Below are positions 7,701 to 16,075 of a stretch of DNA of 23,471 bases, piece after piece. The stretch's first letter is position 1; every line of letters begins with the position of its first letter. Made by a program: the position numbers and the translations under genes. The DNA is from Asterionellopsis glacialis (taxonomy: Eukaryota > Bacillariophyta > Plagiogrammaphyceae > Rhaphoneidales > Asterionellopsidaceae), in the NCBI GenBank assembly GCA_014885115.2, contig WKLE02002638.1, positions 1 through 23,471 of the forward strand, given 5' to 3'. The notes beneath the pieces were generated by a model. It made no database searches. It saw nothing but the letters and a program-made list of their open reading frames with translations, and was not told the DNA's origin.

Positions 7701-9671
7701 TGGCGGTGGGGGAGGAGGCGGATCCACCAATGTACTTTTTGTTTCATATCGTATATTAACACCAAATGATTTACCTTTTTCTTTCACAATAATAATTGAT
7801 TCTTTTATAATTTCATGCGATGTTGCATATGGCGACGGTGGTATCATGGGTTCCCTATGTAGTACAAGAGGTTTAATTTTCTTCTTTCTTGGATATGTAG
7901 TATACTTCTTCCTACTACCATCGCCAGGCCCAGTACCAGAACCTAAAAGGGTACTATGGTATGGGTTGATGGGTACAACTCCTCCACCACCACCATTATT
8001 GTATGAAGGTATAGTCCAATTATTGTGCTGTGATTGTGGCAGCAGTGGGTAAGAAGGATACTGCTGCTGCTGTTGTTTACAATGATAACCGTTGTACGCT
8101 GTGGCGTATGGCAGTTGATACTGCTGGTGATGTTGTTGGAATGTTTGCTGCGTCCTAGGATGATGAGGTTGGAAGAGTAGTTGGGATGCAAGAGATCGTT
8201 TGTTTGGATCACCAATCCTACTATATGGTGCTTCAATACGTGCAGTTACAATCAAAATCATTTCTTCCATGATACCACGAATTTCCTTCTGTTGTTGTTT
8301 CTGCTGCTGCTCTTCATTCTGGGTTTTGCTGATTTTGTTGTTGTTGAAGTTGTTGTCGCTGTTGTTGAAGTTGTTGTCGCTGTCCTTATTTATTGTGTAC
8401 GATGATGATGGTAATATGGATGAACAAACAATACTAGGATTTGTAGGTAATCCTGTCGGTGTTCTTGTTGCAACACAAGTAACATTGTTGTTCTTTTTAC
8501 AATCGTCGCTGACATTGCAAGTAGTACTAGAAGTAGTACCAGGTTGAGATGCAATATTACTGCTCCTACCACTACTAGCCAAAGCTTCATTATTTAGCGG
8601 AACAAGTTCTCCTTCTCTTCCTGAAAGAAGATGGTTTGGTGTTGGTGTACAAGCAATAGTTGAGGAAGAAGGAGTGGAGTGAGGAGTAGAATCGGGGACA
8701 TGAACATGGCGAACCGTATTGGTATTAGTAGTTGTAGAAAAAGAGGAAGAATTTGTTGATCCTGTAAGAATTGGAAATGGTGCAGGTATATTCTTCTTTG
8801 GAGCTACAGCCATATTACTAGCACAGGCATTCGCACTATTCCACTGAAAGGCTGCGTGTTGTTGTTGTTGTTGTTGAAGTTTCTGAAATTGTTGTTGTTG
8901 TTGTTCTTTTTCTTTTTGAGCAGCAGCAATCGCCATGGCAGCTTTCCTTTTCTTTTCTTGGTCTTGTAGTTGAAGTTTTCGTTGTTTCGCTGCAGCAGCT
9001 GCAGCTTCTTTTTCAGCTTGTTGTTGACGACGAAGTTTGTCTGCTTCTTCTCTAGCTTTTGCTTTTTGGGCTTCTTCTTTCATACGTTGTTGTTGCTGTT
9101 GTTCCAGTTTCTTTTTTTGTTCCTTCTGTTGTTTTTCTAATATTTTTTTTCGCTTTAATTGTGCAATATCCCATTTTAATTTTGCTTTTAATGATTTGGG
9201 CGTTTTTTTCATGGGTGGCAATATTCGTTTTGCTACAGCAGTACCTTGCTTACTACCATTATAGTTGTTGATACGGTGTTGCTCTTGTGATGGTGGTTGT
9301 TGAGGATTCTTCTTTGCTACAGAAGGACGAGACGAAGCTACACCCGCTGTCGTCGGTGATGATGAAACTACTAAAGTAGAAGATGTTTTATTTCTGGAAA
9401 GGTGAGTATGATCTTGTGGTAATTTGGGTTTCTTGGAAGTTTTCGGTGATGGAGTAACCGTTACTTGTTTTGGTTCTTGTCGTGACCATGACGAAGCGGA
9501 AGGTGTTGATTTGATGTGAGGGTTCGGAGTTACTGTTGCTGGTTTCCTCGTCACCGATGTCACTGCAGGATTCGTTGGGGATGCTTTCCCTCTGAAAACA
9601 TTTTTGTGAATGGCATGATTAATGCTTCTTTCCTTTTTGTTTTTCAAATACGGATTAGTTATCGGTGGCAT
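4781..9671 (-). CDS. Large disordered PDZ and zinc-motif protein, two exons, 1598 aa
   Basis: Start ATG at 9671. Exon 1 is 9671-5602 and exon 2 is 5507-4781, joined across a 94-base intron. Without splicing, the gene would stop at a TAA formed by the donor GTAAGT itself. Layout: basic N-terminus; K/E/Q-rich coiled coil with poly-Q (about 160-275); long S/T/N/Q-rich disorder; a PDZ domain in pieces (about 621-648, 852-913, 965-981) separated by low-complexity inserts; a conserved-looking globular block (about 1028-1165) ending in a C-x-C...H...H...C cluster (C1147, C1149, H1154, H1158, C1162) resembling zinc-knuckle motifs; basic KRRRRKR (846-852) and KKRKV (1313-1317) nuclear-signal-like sequences; an acidic run near 1293-1302; then the exon 2 domain. 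Inferred: a nuclear scaffold or regulatory protein. I do not recognise the family and give no enzymatic role. Many CAA/CAG-type codon runs make it a hotspot for length variation. Confidence 0.8.
5508..5601 (-). other. Inferred 94-nt intron of the PDZ gene
   Basis: On the minus strand the donor is G|GTAAGT (intron from 5601). The acceptor follows a pyrimidine tract (ttctttctctcttgtgcttc) and ends at the AG of ctctag (5509-5508). Splicing joins codon phase 2 to phase 2 and gives ...HSDHSW-RWEVFRG..., in frame with the 242-codon downstream exon. The acceptor is followed by a second AG three bases on (TAGGAG, a NAGNAG site), which would remove one arginine. Confidence 0.85.
6729..7811 (-). other. 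Interrupted PDZ domain within the large protein
   Basis: Residues about 621-648 give the first strands, with SFGV at the place of the usual carboxylate-binding loop. Residues 852-913 give the core, including LQPGDVILSINGQ, the classic PDZ signature. Residues about 965-981 supply a plausible last strand. Between the first and second pieces lie about 200 residues of P/S/N-rich sequence (poly-P at 651-657), and about 50 more between the second and third. Known: PDZ domains bind C-terminal peptides. Whether this one folds as an intact unit is inference. Confidence 0.65.
8341..8382 (-). repeat. 21-bp perfect tandem repeat, two units
   Basis: Units 8341-8361 and 8362-8382 are identical (ttgttgaagttgttgtcgctg on the plus strand). 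They encode tandem asparagine-rich heptads (S-D-N-N-F-N-N) inside the disordered part of the PDZ protein. Confidence 0.9.
8853..9140 (-). repeat. Poly-glutamine and K/E/Q coiled-coil coding microsatellite region
   Basis: Several runs of CAA/CAG codons (seen as gttgttgtt on the plus strand) encode Q5 to Q6 runs, with an alanine run in between. The encoded stretch, about residues 178-273, is a predicted single alpha-helix or coiled coil of K, E, Q and A. The codon mix within the runs suggests slippage-prone DNA. Confidence 0.75.
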
Positions 9672-10071
9672 GTTTTTTTAGTTTTTTCTTCGATAGACTC
9701 TAGAGAGATAGAACGTTTCAAACTACGTGCAAAAGTAGACTAGACTAAATGCACAGGCGTAGTGAAGCTGCATTTATGCAAAGAGTGATATGTGATCTAT
9801 TTATCGTTTCTACTTCGTTGTCGATGATAGTCATACATCAACATGCCACATGCCTTGCATGATTTGAGCAATCATGAAAAAAAACACGACAGGAGGGAAA
9901 AAAGAGGATCGAGATCCACAGTACTGTAGTCGCCCGTATCGGTCTTTCAAAAAAGGAGAAATCAAAATGGCGCGCAATTTTTGCCAAACCTTGCGACATG
10001 CGCGATTGTCCTGAAAAACGCGCTCGCATTCAGGGTGCTCTTAGAAGGATGAGGAGCGCCAGCAGGAGAGC
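9672..10071. promoter_or_regulatory. Intergenic: promoter side of PDZ gene, left flank of transposase relic
   Basis: Contains the presumed promoter and leader of the minus-strand PDZ gene near 9672-9800. I found no gene. The right part (about 9960-10070) is GC-richer, with several gcgcg strings, and passes into the transposase relic. No terminal inverted repeat or target-site duplication could be fixed by eye. Confidence 0.4.
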
Positions 10072-10849
10072 ATGCATTCATGTACTGTAAGAGCAGAGCC
10101 TGTTCATCTTCTTTGGGCTCTGCTCTTACTGAAAACTTACAAAACAGAGGAGGTGCTTGCAGGAATTTGCGGTGGTGTGGATGAAGATACTTTTCGAAAG
10201 TGGTCGTGGTACTTTGTAGAAAAGGTCTCATACCTTGAAGAAGAGGTGGTAAGCCTTTACAAGTGTACTCTTCTTCAAATTTTCTATTTCAAAAACTTAT
10301 GTTTCTCCTTCCTTTTATACAAACTTCAATTTTCACAGATTGTTTTTGAAAATCGAAAAATGGATGATGTTGGAAATGATGCATTGTTGTTGGTGGATGC
10401 AACAGATTGCCAACTCCAAACCATCAACAAACTCTTCTACTCCTATAAGTTTAGCGCAAGTGCACTTCAATATGAAGTTGGTTTGTGCATTAGAATTGGG
10501 TGGATCTGTTGGATCTTTGGACCTTTACACCCCCGGTGATTGGCATGATATTGAAGTTTTCCAGTTTGGTTTCAAAAACCATTTGGAGGACAGCAAAAGA
10601 GTTGGAACTGATGATGGATACATTGGTGAAGACCCAACAAATACAATATGCCCTAATGGGATCAGGTACAGAGAAAATGAGTGGTGGGCAATGAAAAGGA
10701 GCAAAGTGAGGCAAAGAGGAGAAACAGTCAATCACTGTTTAAAAATATTTAGAGTTCTTTCTTCAAAGTTTCATCACAACATCAGCAAACACAGCATGTG
10801 CTTTTGAACTTGTACTGTGTTTGCTCAGTTGTCTTTTGAAGTTGGAAGT
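10072..10849 (+). pseudogene. DDE transposase relic (PIF/Harbinger or IS5-like, DDE_Tnp_4 type)
   Basis: Segment 1 (10072-10248) reads HLLWALLLLKTYKTEEVLAG and RKWSWYFVEKV, the helical region typical of these transposases. A likely 90-base intron follows (10249-10338; donor GTAAGC, acceptor tttcacag). Segment 2 continues in the same frame with VDATDC (first catalytic D, codon 10396), YSYKFSASALQYEVGLCI and WIFGPLHP, then hits TGA at 10537. Dropping one C from the run of five at 10530-10534 restores the canonical continuation GDWHDIEVF, then TDDGYIGEDP (second D, 10610-10615) and VRQRGETVNHCLKIF (catalytic E, 10721). A TGA at 10805 sits where relatives have arginine (CFR...), after which homology resumes as TCTVFAQLSFEVG. 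Known: such elements are frequent in diatom genomes. Inferred: a dead element that kept its D-D-E triad; age moderate. The N-terminus is incomplete, since an upstream stop lies at 10042. Confidence 0.85.
10087..10129. repeat. 14-bp perfect inverted repeat (hairpin) in transposase relic
   Basis: Arms gtaagagcagagcc (10087-10100) and ggctctgctcttac (10116-10129) are perfect reverse complements around a 15-base loop. It lies inside the first coding segment of the transposase relic, near its ATG. A 14-bp perfect hairpin is not expected by chance in a window of this size. Confidence 0.9.
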
Positions 10850-12620
10850 AAAAATGTTTGCTTTCTCCCCCAACCAGTACTGTTGTGTCAGTACAATAGG
10901 TAGACTAACTTACTTAGTTTCAGTGTCTAAGGGAAGATGTGCCTCTGCCACATGATTGGCATGCGTGGGCACTCCAGAGACCGAGTTACAACAACAGCAA
11001 CCTTCCATGGTTTTGGACTTGATACCTGTCAACCAACCATGACAATCAACATGATCATTTTATACTTCATGGAGTTAAAAAACGAGAAAAAGCAATCTTC
11101 CAATTCTTTCAATTGCCATACAAATAAATGCAAAACAAAACAAGAGAGAAATAGGAAAGTTAGTTTATTGTGGTGCATTTTTACAATTGTTGTGAGTGAC
11201 TTTTTGACAAAATTTGTGGATTTCGAGGACATCTTTGTCTAGGTCAATTGAAAATACAAACATAGAGCACAGAAGATCCAACATCCAGCATCAAAATGAA
11301 AGGTTTATTGTTGCCTTGCTTCATTTTTGTTTATCTTGTTCTCACAGTCATTAATTTGATTGTAGTTGCTGTTTGTGTCATTGTTGTCATTGTGTTGTCT
11401 CTCAAGAGTTACACAGTAGGCCTATGCATGTTTAGTCAAGAAGGAATATGGATTTTATACAAGAGTGTCATAGTGTCTGCATGGTCAGGTTTTGTGACAA
11501 CCTTGCCCAAGTACAAAACTGAGCTTCAGTTTTGTTGTTTTACAGGGTTCAGTTTTCTATTACAAAACTGAAAATGGGCTAATAACCAGTTAAATTTTGT
11601 TTTTGTATCACAATAAGGAAAATATTTTAGATGACAAAAACAAAAGAACTGACTGGATGTTCAGTTTTTTTTGGTCAAGCAATAAGGATTGGCCTCATCA
11701 CACCCATTCTCAGTCATCCAATCACTTACTTTTCTTTTGCTGTGCATTTTGTTGTGCTCTGAGCATTTGATTTCTTTCCTGTGATGCTTCTTCTGTTTTT
11801 TTTTGCTATAATCTTTCCAAAATTAAATGTCAAATTAGTATATTTTGTGATCAGCAGTTATTGCTTAGCTCCTTTACTTGATTTTGTGCCTTGGATCTTT
11901 GCCAACAGCACCATTAGAATACACAGGTATCCTCTTATATCTTGTTTACATATTATGTGTTCATTGTATCTCTGTCTTTCTCTGCTGAGTCCACTTTTTT
12001 GTTTTTGCTTTTTGTGTCTCACCACTCACCATCAAATTCAACATACTATTTACATTATGAAACAAAGTCTTTGTTTCTTTTTTGGGGGGTGGCACATCAT
12101 AACACAGCATGTTTGTAATCAATTTCATGCTGTATCATGTGTGTTGTTCTTTTTGTTTTGTTCATCATGTTGGCTCTTCTTTGTGTGTCTTGAATATCTC
12201 AAAATATAGTACTGGCTGTACTATATCATCATTTTACAAGTGTGTTGTTCATCAATGTTGTACTGTATATATAACAATTCATTCTTGTCATGATCTTATG
12301 GATGTGCCCATTGCATGTTGGTTGGATTCAAATCACTCTCTTGTTATGATCTTCTTCTACACAAGCAGCAGGATATATATAATCTATCAAGAAAAATAAA
12401 ATGTGGTACACACCATGATACAAGTAACCTCTTGTCTCTGTCTCCTTGGTAAAAGTATCAAGCTAATGACAATATCACTCCAATATCTTGACTTGTGTAT
12501 TCTATGTGAACAGCAAAAACCAAGCAATGGATTACAGTACATATCATCAAAAGAAAGAAGAAATACTAGAGATTGCACTGACTGACTTTCTGTCTGGGAC
12601 TCTTGAGTCGTGAGTCCTGC
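10850..12620. other. Gene-poor, T-rich region right of the transposase
   Basis: About 1.8 kb in which the plus strand is strongly T-rich and interrupted by many stops. Open frames at 11296-11571 and 11781-12209 (+) encode runs of F, L, I, V and C, as any T-rich DNA would; I do not accept them as genes. A short open stretch after a possible acceptor (10922-11026; LREDVPLPHDWHAWALQRPS) might be a last exon of the transposase, unproven. The region may be the rest of the mobile element or older insertions. A pair of CAAAACTG hairpins lies at 11513-11572. Confidence 0.5.
11513..11572. repeat. Two adjacent hairpins built on the same motif (CAAAACTG)
   Basis: Hairpin 1 has arms acaaaactga (11513-11522) and tcagttttgt (11526-11535) with a 3-base loop. 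Hairpin 2 has arms ttcagtttt (11548-11556) and aaaactgaa (11564-11572) with a 7-base loop. Both use the same core, so four copies of the motif lie within 60 bases in alternating orientation; a further ttcagtttt occurs near 11660. Confidence 0.75.
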
Positions 12621-13258
12621 CAAACATACTCTTACGGTCGGTAGGTTTCAGGGGGCTGGTTGGTAAGTACGTACGGGAGCAAGAGAGGTCTTCCTTGCGG
12701 TGCTGTATGTATTTACCTTAGTTTTTTTTGGGTCAGGTGGCAGAGAAAAACAGTGTCAAGAGAAAAGCATCAAAGAACCGCACACGAACGCACGCTCTCT
12801 AACCCACGCTAGGAGTAGAGACGGACGCACGTCCTTACATACATACGTCAGACCGACAACAGCCATCTGCTTGTTATCTATCTCTCTGTACATCCTTTGT
12901 ACAGATGACAAAAAAAGATCCTCGTCGTGCCAGGAAGTTAGGACGAGAGTGCCAGAAGAAAAATATTTGGTTGGTTTCTGAAGGCAAGGAGAGAGACGGC
13001 AGGAGAGATTTTTTGAAAGCCTCTCTAGAGGATAGAAACTTAGAGTGAAACTAAAAAATTAAAGTGAAGCAAGATGTATGAAAGTAAATTAAAAAAAAAG
13101 TTTAGATAGTTATATTTTAAATTATAGTCTTGGTAGTCTTGTTACTAATAGTACAATGGTACAAAATTGTGTGTGTGTATTTTTCAAAATCAATATAAAG
13201 AGAGTGGGATATATATGTGCGGTAGATAGATAAGTAGTAGTGTGTTTAGTTTGGGTGC
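12621..13258. other. Intergenic, 3' side of NTAN1 gene
   Basis: No gene recognised. A 93-codon frame (12700-12981, +) has no family resemblance. About 12590-12900 is less AT-rich than the region to its left and contains short palindromes. From about 13020 the DNA is A/T-rich and probably holds the 3' untranslated region of the minus-strand NTAN1 gene. Confidence 0.4.
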
Positions 13259-14665
13259 TCATGTTCGTACCCATTCATTCATCCAACGTCCTGTAGTGGT
13301 GTCGATTTTACGCCGATAGGTCAATGGTTCCATGGTAGTAGTACCATTGCCGCTAAAGATGGATCGATATGATTTGCTACGCATAAACATCATGGTTTGA
13401 CGTACATTGTCACAAAAATCATCTTCTTCGACAGCAGGACTTGTAGAGGTGTAACGAATCATGATTTCATCAGGCAATCGCAACAAGGTGTCGATTTCCT
13501 TGAAGGGTTTGAAGACAAAAGGTGTAATGACCATTTCATTACTGTAAGATGTATGAATGGTAGTTAATGTCTTTTGGGTATCGGGAGAATGGTTGTCCTC
13601 GGAAGACCAGAGTCGTACTGATCGCAAGGTCGATTGTGGACCAGTGACATCGGAAGAGACTTGGCAGAGGAATGTTTCACCTGTTTGGATATTGATTCCA
13701 AGTCCACGTCCAATAGGGCATTGGTATCCTGTATCATTCATGGATGTAATGGCACATGTTTGCAAGGTCATTTTCATACAATGGGATTCTTCTTTGGCAA
13801 CTTGAACCAACAAAGCCATGGTGGACTCTGATATTTGACGGGAGGATCCATCTTCATCATTGAAGCCACCCATGATGTGAATATCCATTTCCATGAAACA
13901 CGAGGCATCTTGCGCAGAAACAAAGGAATCATCATCTTGCTTCTTTTCTTCTTGGTATCCTCCGCAGTTGTTTTCTTCTTGTTGAACAATCAAGGAGGGT
14001 GTCAAGTTGGAATGGTGTGCCTTGTGCTGTTGTACCATGGAACGGATGCAGGATTCGTATTCATCGGAATCAAGGTGTGTTAAACTCACTAAAGGTTGGT
14101 TGGGTGATGTTTTGGAAGTGGAACGCAAGGCCAAAATGTGACATGTAGTTGCCTTGTCGGAGGCGACAACATCGCATTGAGATGACACGGCGTGAGCTAC
14201 TTCTCCTTGTGACACGTACAAGACCCGTTCGGTCGATTGTTTGTTGAATTGACGGGGTGGGTTTGCTAATAGAATATCAGCACTTTCCATGACCTCCGGG
14301 ATGGTTCGTAAATGTTCATCAATCGGAATCGCACTTCTGCTGGAAGTTTGAGTGGGCACGTATAAATTTTGTGCTTGAAAGACACGTGTGGGTGTTGTCG
14401 ATTTTGTGTTTGCTGGACCATCATGCCAGTATTCATCCGCATCAAACCAGGATTCATCGTCTTCGTCCTCGTCTTGATAAAGATCATCGGTTGGCAAGTA
14501 AAGATGGGTACGTTCGTAAGTGGGTTCATTCTCTACGCCATGTCTGGGATCTCCACCATTCTCACAAAAGGCAAATGTTTTCAAACCGCTGCTGTGCTTG
14601 TTATTCGTATCATTGTGATTCAAACTCACAAGAGTATTACACGAATCGGATGTGGCAATCACCAT
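13259..14665 (-). CDS. NTAN1: Protein N-terminal asparagine amidohydrolase
   Basis: The first ATG in the frame is at 14665 (four codons upstream is only a TTG), giving 468 residues ending in TGA at 13261-13259. From about residue 147 the protein follows the NTAN1 family order: LYVSQGEVAHA, SDKATTCHILALR with the conserved nucleophile cysteine at residue 175, SLTHLDSDE, MEMDIHIMGGFND, TCAITSMND, GLGINIQTGE, and the C-terminal STSPAVEE...RQTMMFMR...IFSGN. Known: NTAN1 deamidates exposed N-terminal asparagine to aspartate, a tertiary-to-secondary destabilising step that allows arginylation and proteasomal degradation. Inferred: cytosolic or nuclear enzyme of the Arg/N-degron pathway. Odd: an N-terminal extension of about 110 residues, with an acidic run near residues 64-79, and a 30-40 residue polar insert near 215-255, neither present in the roughly 310-residue animal enzymes. 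Intronless. Confidence 0.9.
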   Translation of the reverse strand: MVIATSDSCNTLVSLNHNDTNNKHSSGLKTFAFCENGGDPRHGVENEPTYERTHLYLPTDDLYQDEDEDDESWFDADEYWHDGPANTKSTTPTRVFQAQNLYVPTQTSSRSAIPIDEHLRTIPEVMESADILLANPPRQFNKQSTERVLYVSQGEVAHAVSSQCDVVASDKATTCHILALRSTSKTSPNQPLVSLTHLDSDEYESCIRSMVQQHKAHHSNLTPSLIVQQEENNCGGYQEEKKQDDDSFVSAQDASCFMEMDIHIMGGFNDEDGSSRQISESTMALLVQVAKEESHCMKMTLQTCAITSMNDTGYQCPIGRGLGINIQTGETFLCQVSSDVTGPQSTLRSVRLWSSEDNHSPDTQKTLTTIHTSYSNEMVITPFVFKPFKEIDTLLRLPDEIMIRYTSTSPAVEEDDFCDNVRQTMMFMRSKSYRSIFSGNGTTTMEPLTYRRKIDTTTGRWMNEWVRT

Positions 14666-16075
14666 GATGGTTATCAATCTATCTAATTAATAACTAGAAT
14701 AGCGATTTGCGTTCGTTGAGTCTTTTTTCAGCAGGATACTGTAGTAAACCGAGTCCTGTGGTTATTGTTGTTTTAGTAGTAGGATTACGTGTAATGCGGA
14801 AAGGTACGGCAAATATCTCCTGCCTTGCTCGTGGTTCACCGGGTATTCCAAATACCGTTCCGGAACTTGTTCCCTAAAGTTTGCGTGGCCCCAAAGGAAT
14901 TTGAGAAAAGGTATCAAAGTTGAGCATTTCACGACGGAAGAATGATACGTATTTGGTGCAATCTTAGGGTGTACTGAAAATGACCTGGAACTTCTGTGCA
15001 AATACATTAATACGATAGTATTTATAGTAGTACTTTGGAAAGGCACCTTTCCATCTTCTATTTCGTTTTTTTGGTAATCCCTATGCACACTTCCGGGAGC
15101 CGATATGACGTTTCATTACTTAGGGGTTCCCTGAAAACCTCCACGTCAGTGATCTTTGTAGAATACTTTTTGCCTGCTTACATACTACACCATGGAATTC
15201 TTTGCCTGTTTACTATGAATAGAGTGTACTGCGGAAAAGTGAAACTTCTTGAAGTAGTTTCATTCGGAACTCTTCCGAGTGAATGTAAAATTATTCAAAT
15301 TCGTATACCTTTATAGTGCGATCGGGATGCAGTTGAAAAGTACTCCCGGTACATGACACCTGGTACAAATAGTCTTAGTTACAGAGAATCAGTACCCGAA
15401 CACAAACATTCCGACTCGAGAGGGTACGAACCGTTATATGTACAGAATGTACCAAAGTCACTGTGTTTAGATTCCGCTCCTTTGTAGGAATGAGAACGTT
15501 CTCTCCTAACTGTTTGATCCTTTCCCTTATTCCTTGTCCATGTACGTTCCTACACATGTCGTACCAGAAAAAAGATGGACTACCTGCCTGAAGAAGTGAT
15601 GGAAAGAACAGATGCGGAGTGTAAAGGAATAGTTGTCTGGATCTTCCGAATTCGCTTTCTCAGCATTTTTGTCGGGAAACCATGTGAGACTCCGACCAAA
15701 GATCCAGAAGAAGCCAAACCAGTAAATAGGATCTACCAATTCATATCTTTGGGTCTGTTCGCCATACGTCATACGATCCTCATCTCTCCCCATCATCGAA
15801 TATCAAGATCTTGGACATTCGACAGGGATGCTGTCTGTCCAGTGTCTTTCTTGTTCACTCATTTTTTCCTTCTCTCCGCGCCTATCGTCGTTTGCTTTTT
15901 TTTTTTGATGGATTGTGAATCTTTTCGTTCTTTTGTGTTCATGTCGCATCTAGAGTTTGATCGCTCTTTTCGTACACTTTATAAGAACGCAACATAGTCA
16001 ATCGTCAATCTTGGATGCACGGTATCGCAGTCCTGTCATTTGGTTGTTGTACAAAAGATAATTATCAAGCAAAAT
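14666..16075. promoter_or_regulatory. Divergent promoter region between NTAN1 and DUF819 genes
   Basis: 1.4 kb between two genes transcribed away from each other, so both promoters must lie here. Several weak frames exist. On the minus strand, 15796-15584 (ATG-initiated; begins MMGRDEDRMTYGEQ) and 15509-15375 have protein-like composition and could be joined in frame by a 74-base intron (donor GTAGTC, acceptor aaacag without a pyrimidine tract); another minus frame lies at 15088-14762, and a plus frame at 15575-15997 overlaps the first. None matches a family I know. I leave them uncalled. A 12-bp palindrome (gagaacgttctc) is at 15492-15503. Confidence 0.4.

Noticed and set aside
11296..12209. 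Two plus-strand frames of 91 and 142 codons in the T-rich region
   Set aside because: They consist of F, L, I, V and C runs expected from any T-rich DNA, have no motif, and the region shows no codon-like structure.
14856..15260. Heat-shock-element-like TTCnnGAA words (near 14858 and 15248)
   Set aside because: Only two two-unit sites in 1.4 kb and no three-unit element; too close to chance.
15492..15503. 12-bp perfect palindrome gagaacgttctc
   Set aside because: Several 12-base palindromes are expected by chance in 23 kb.
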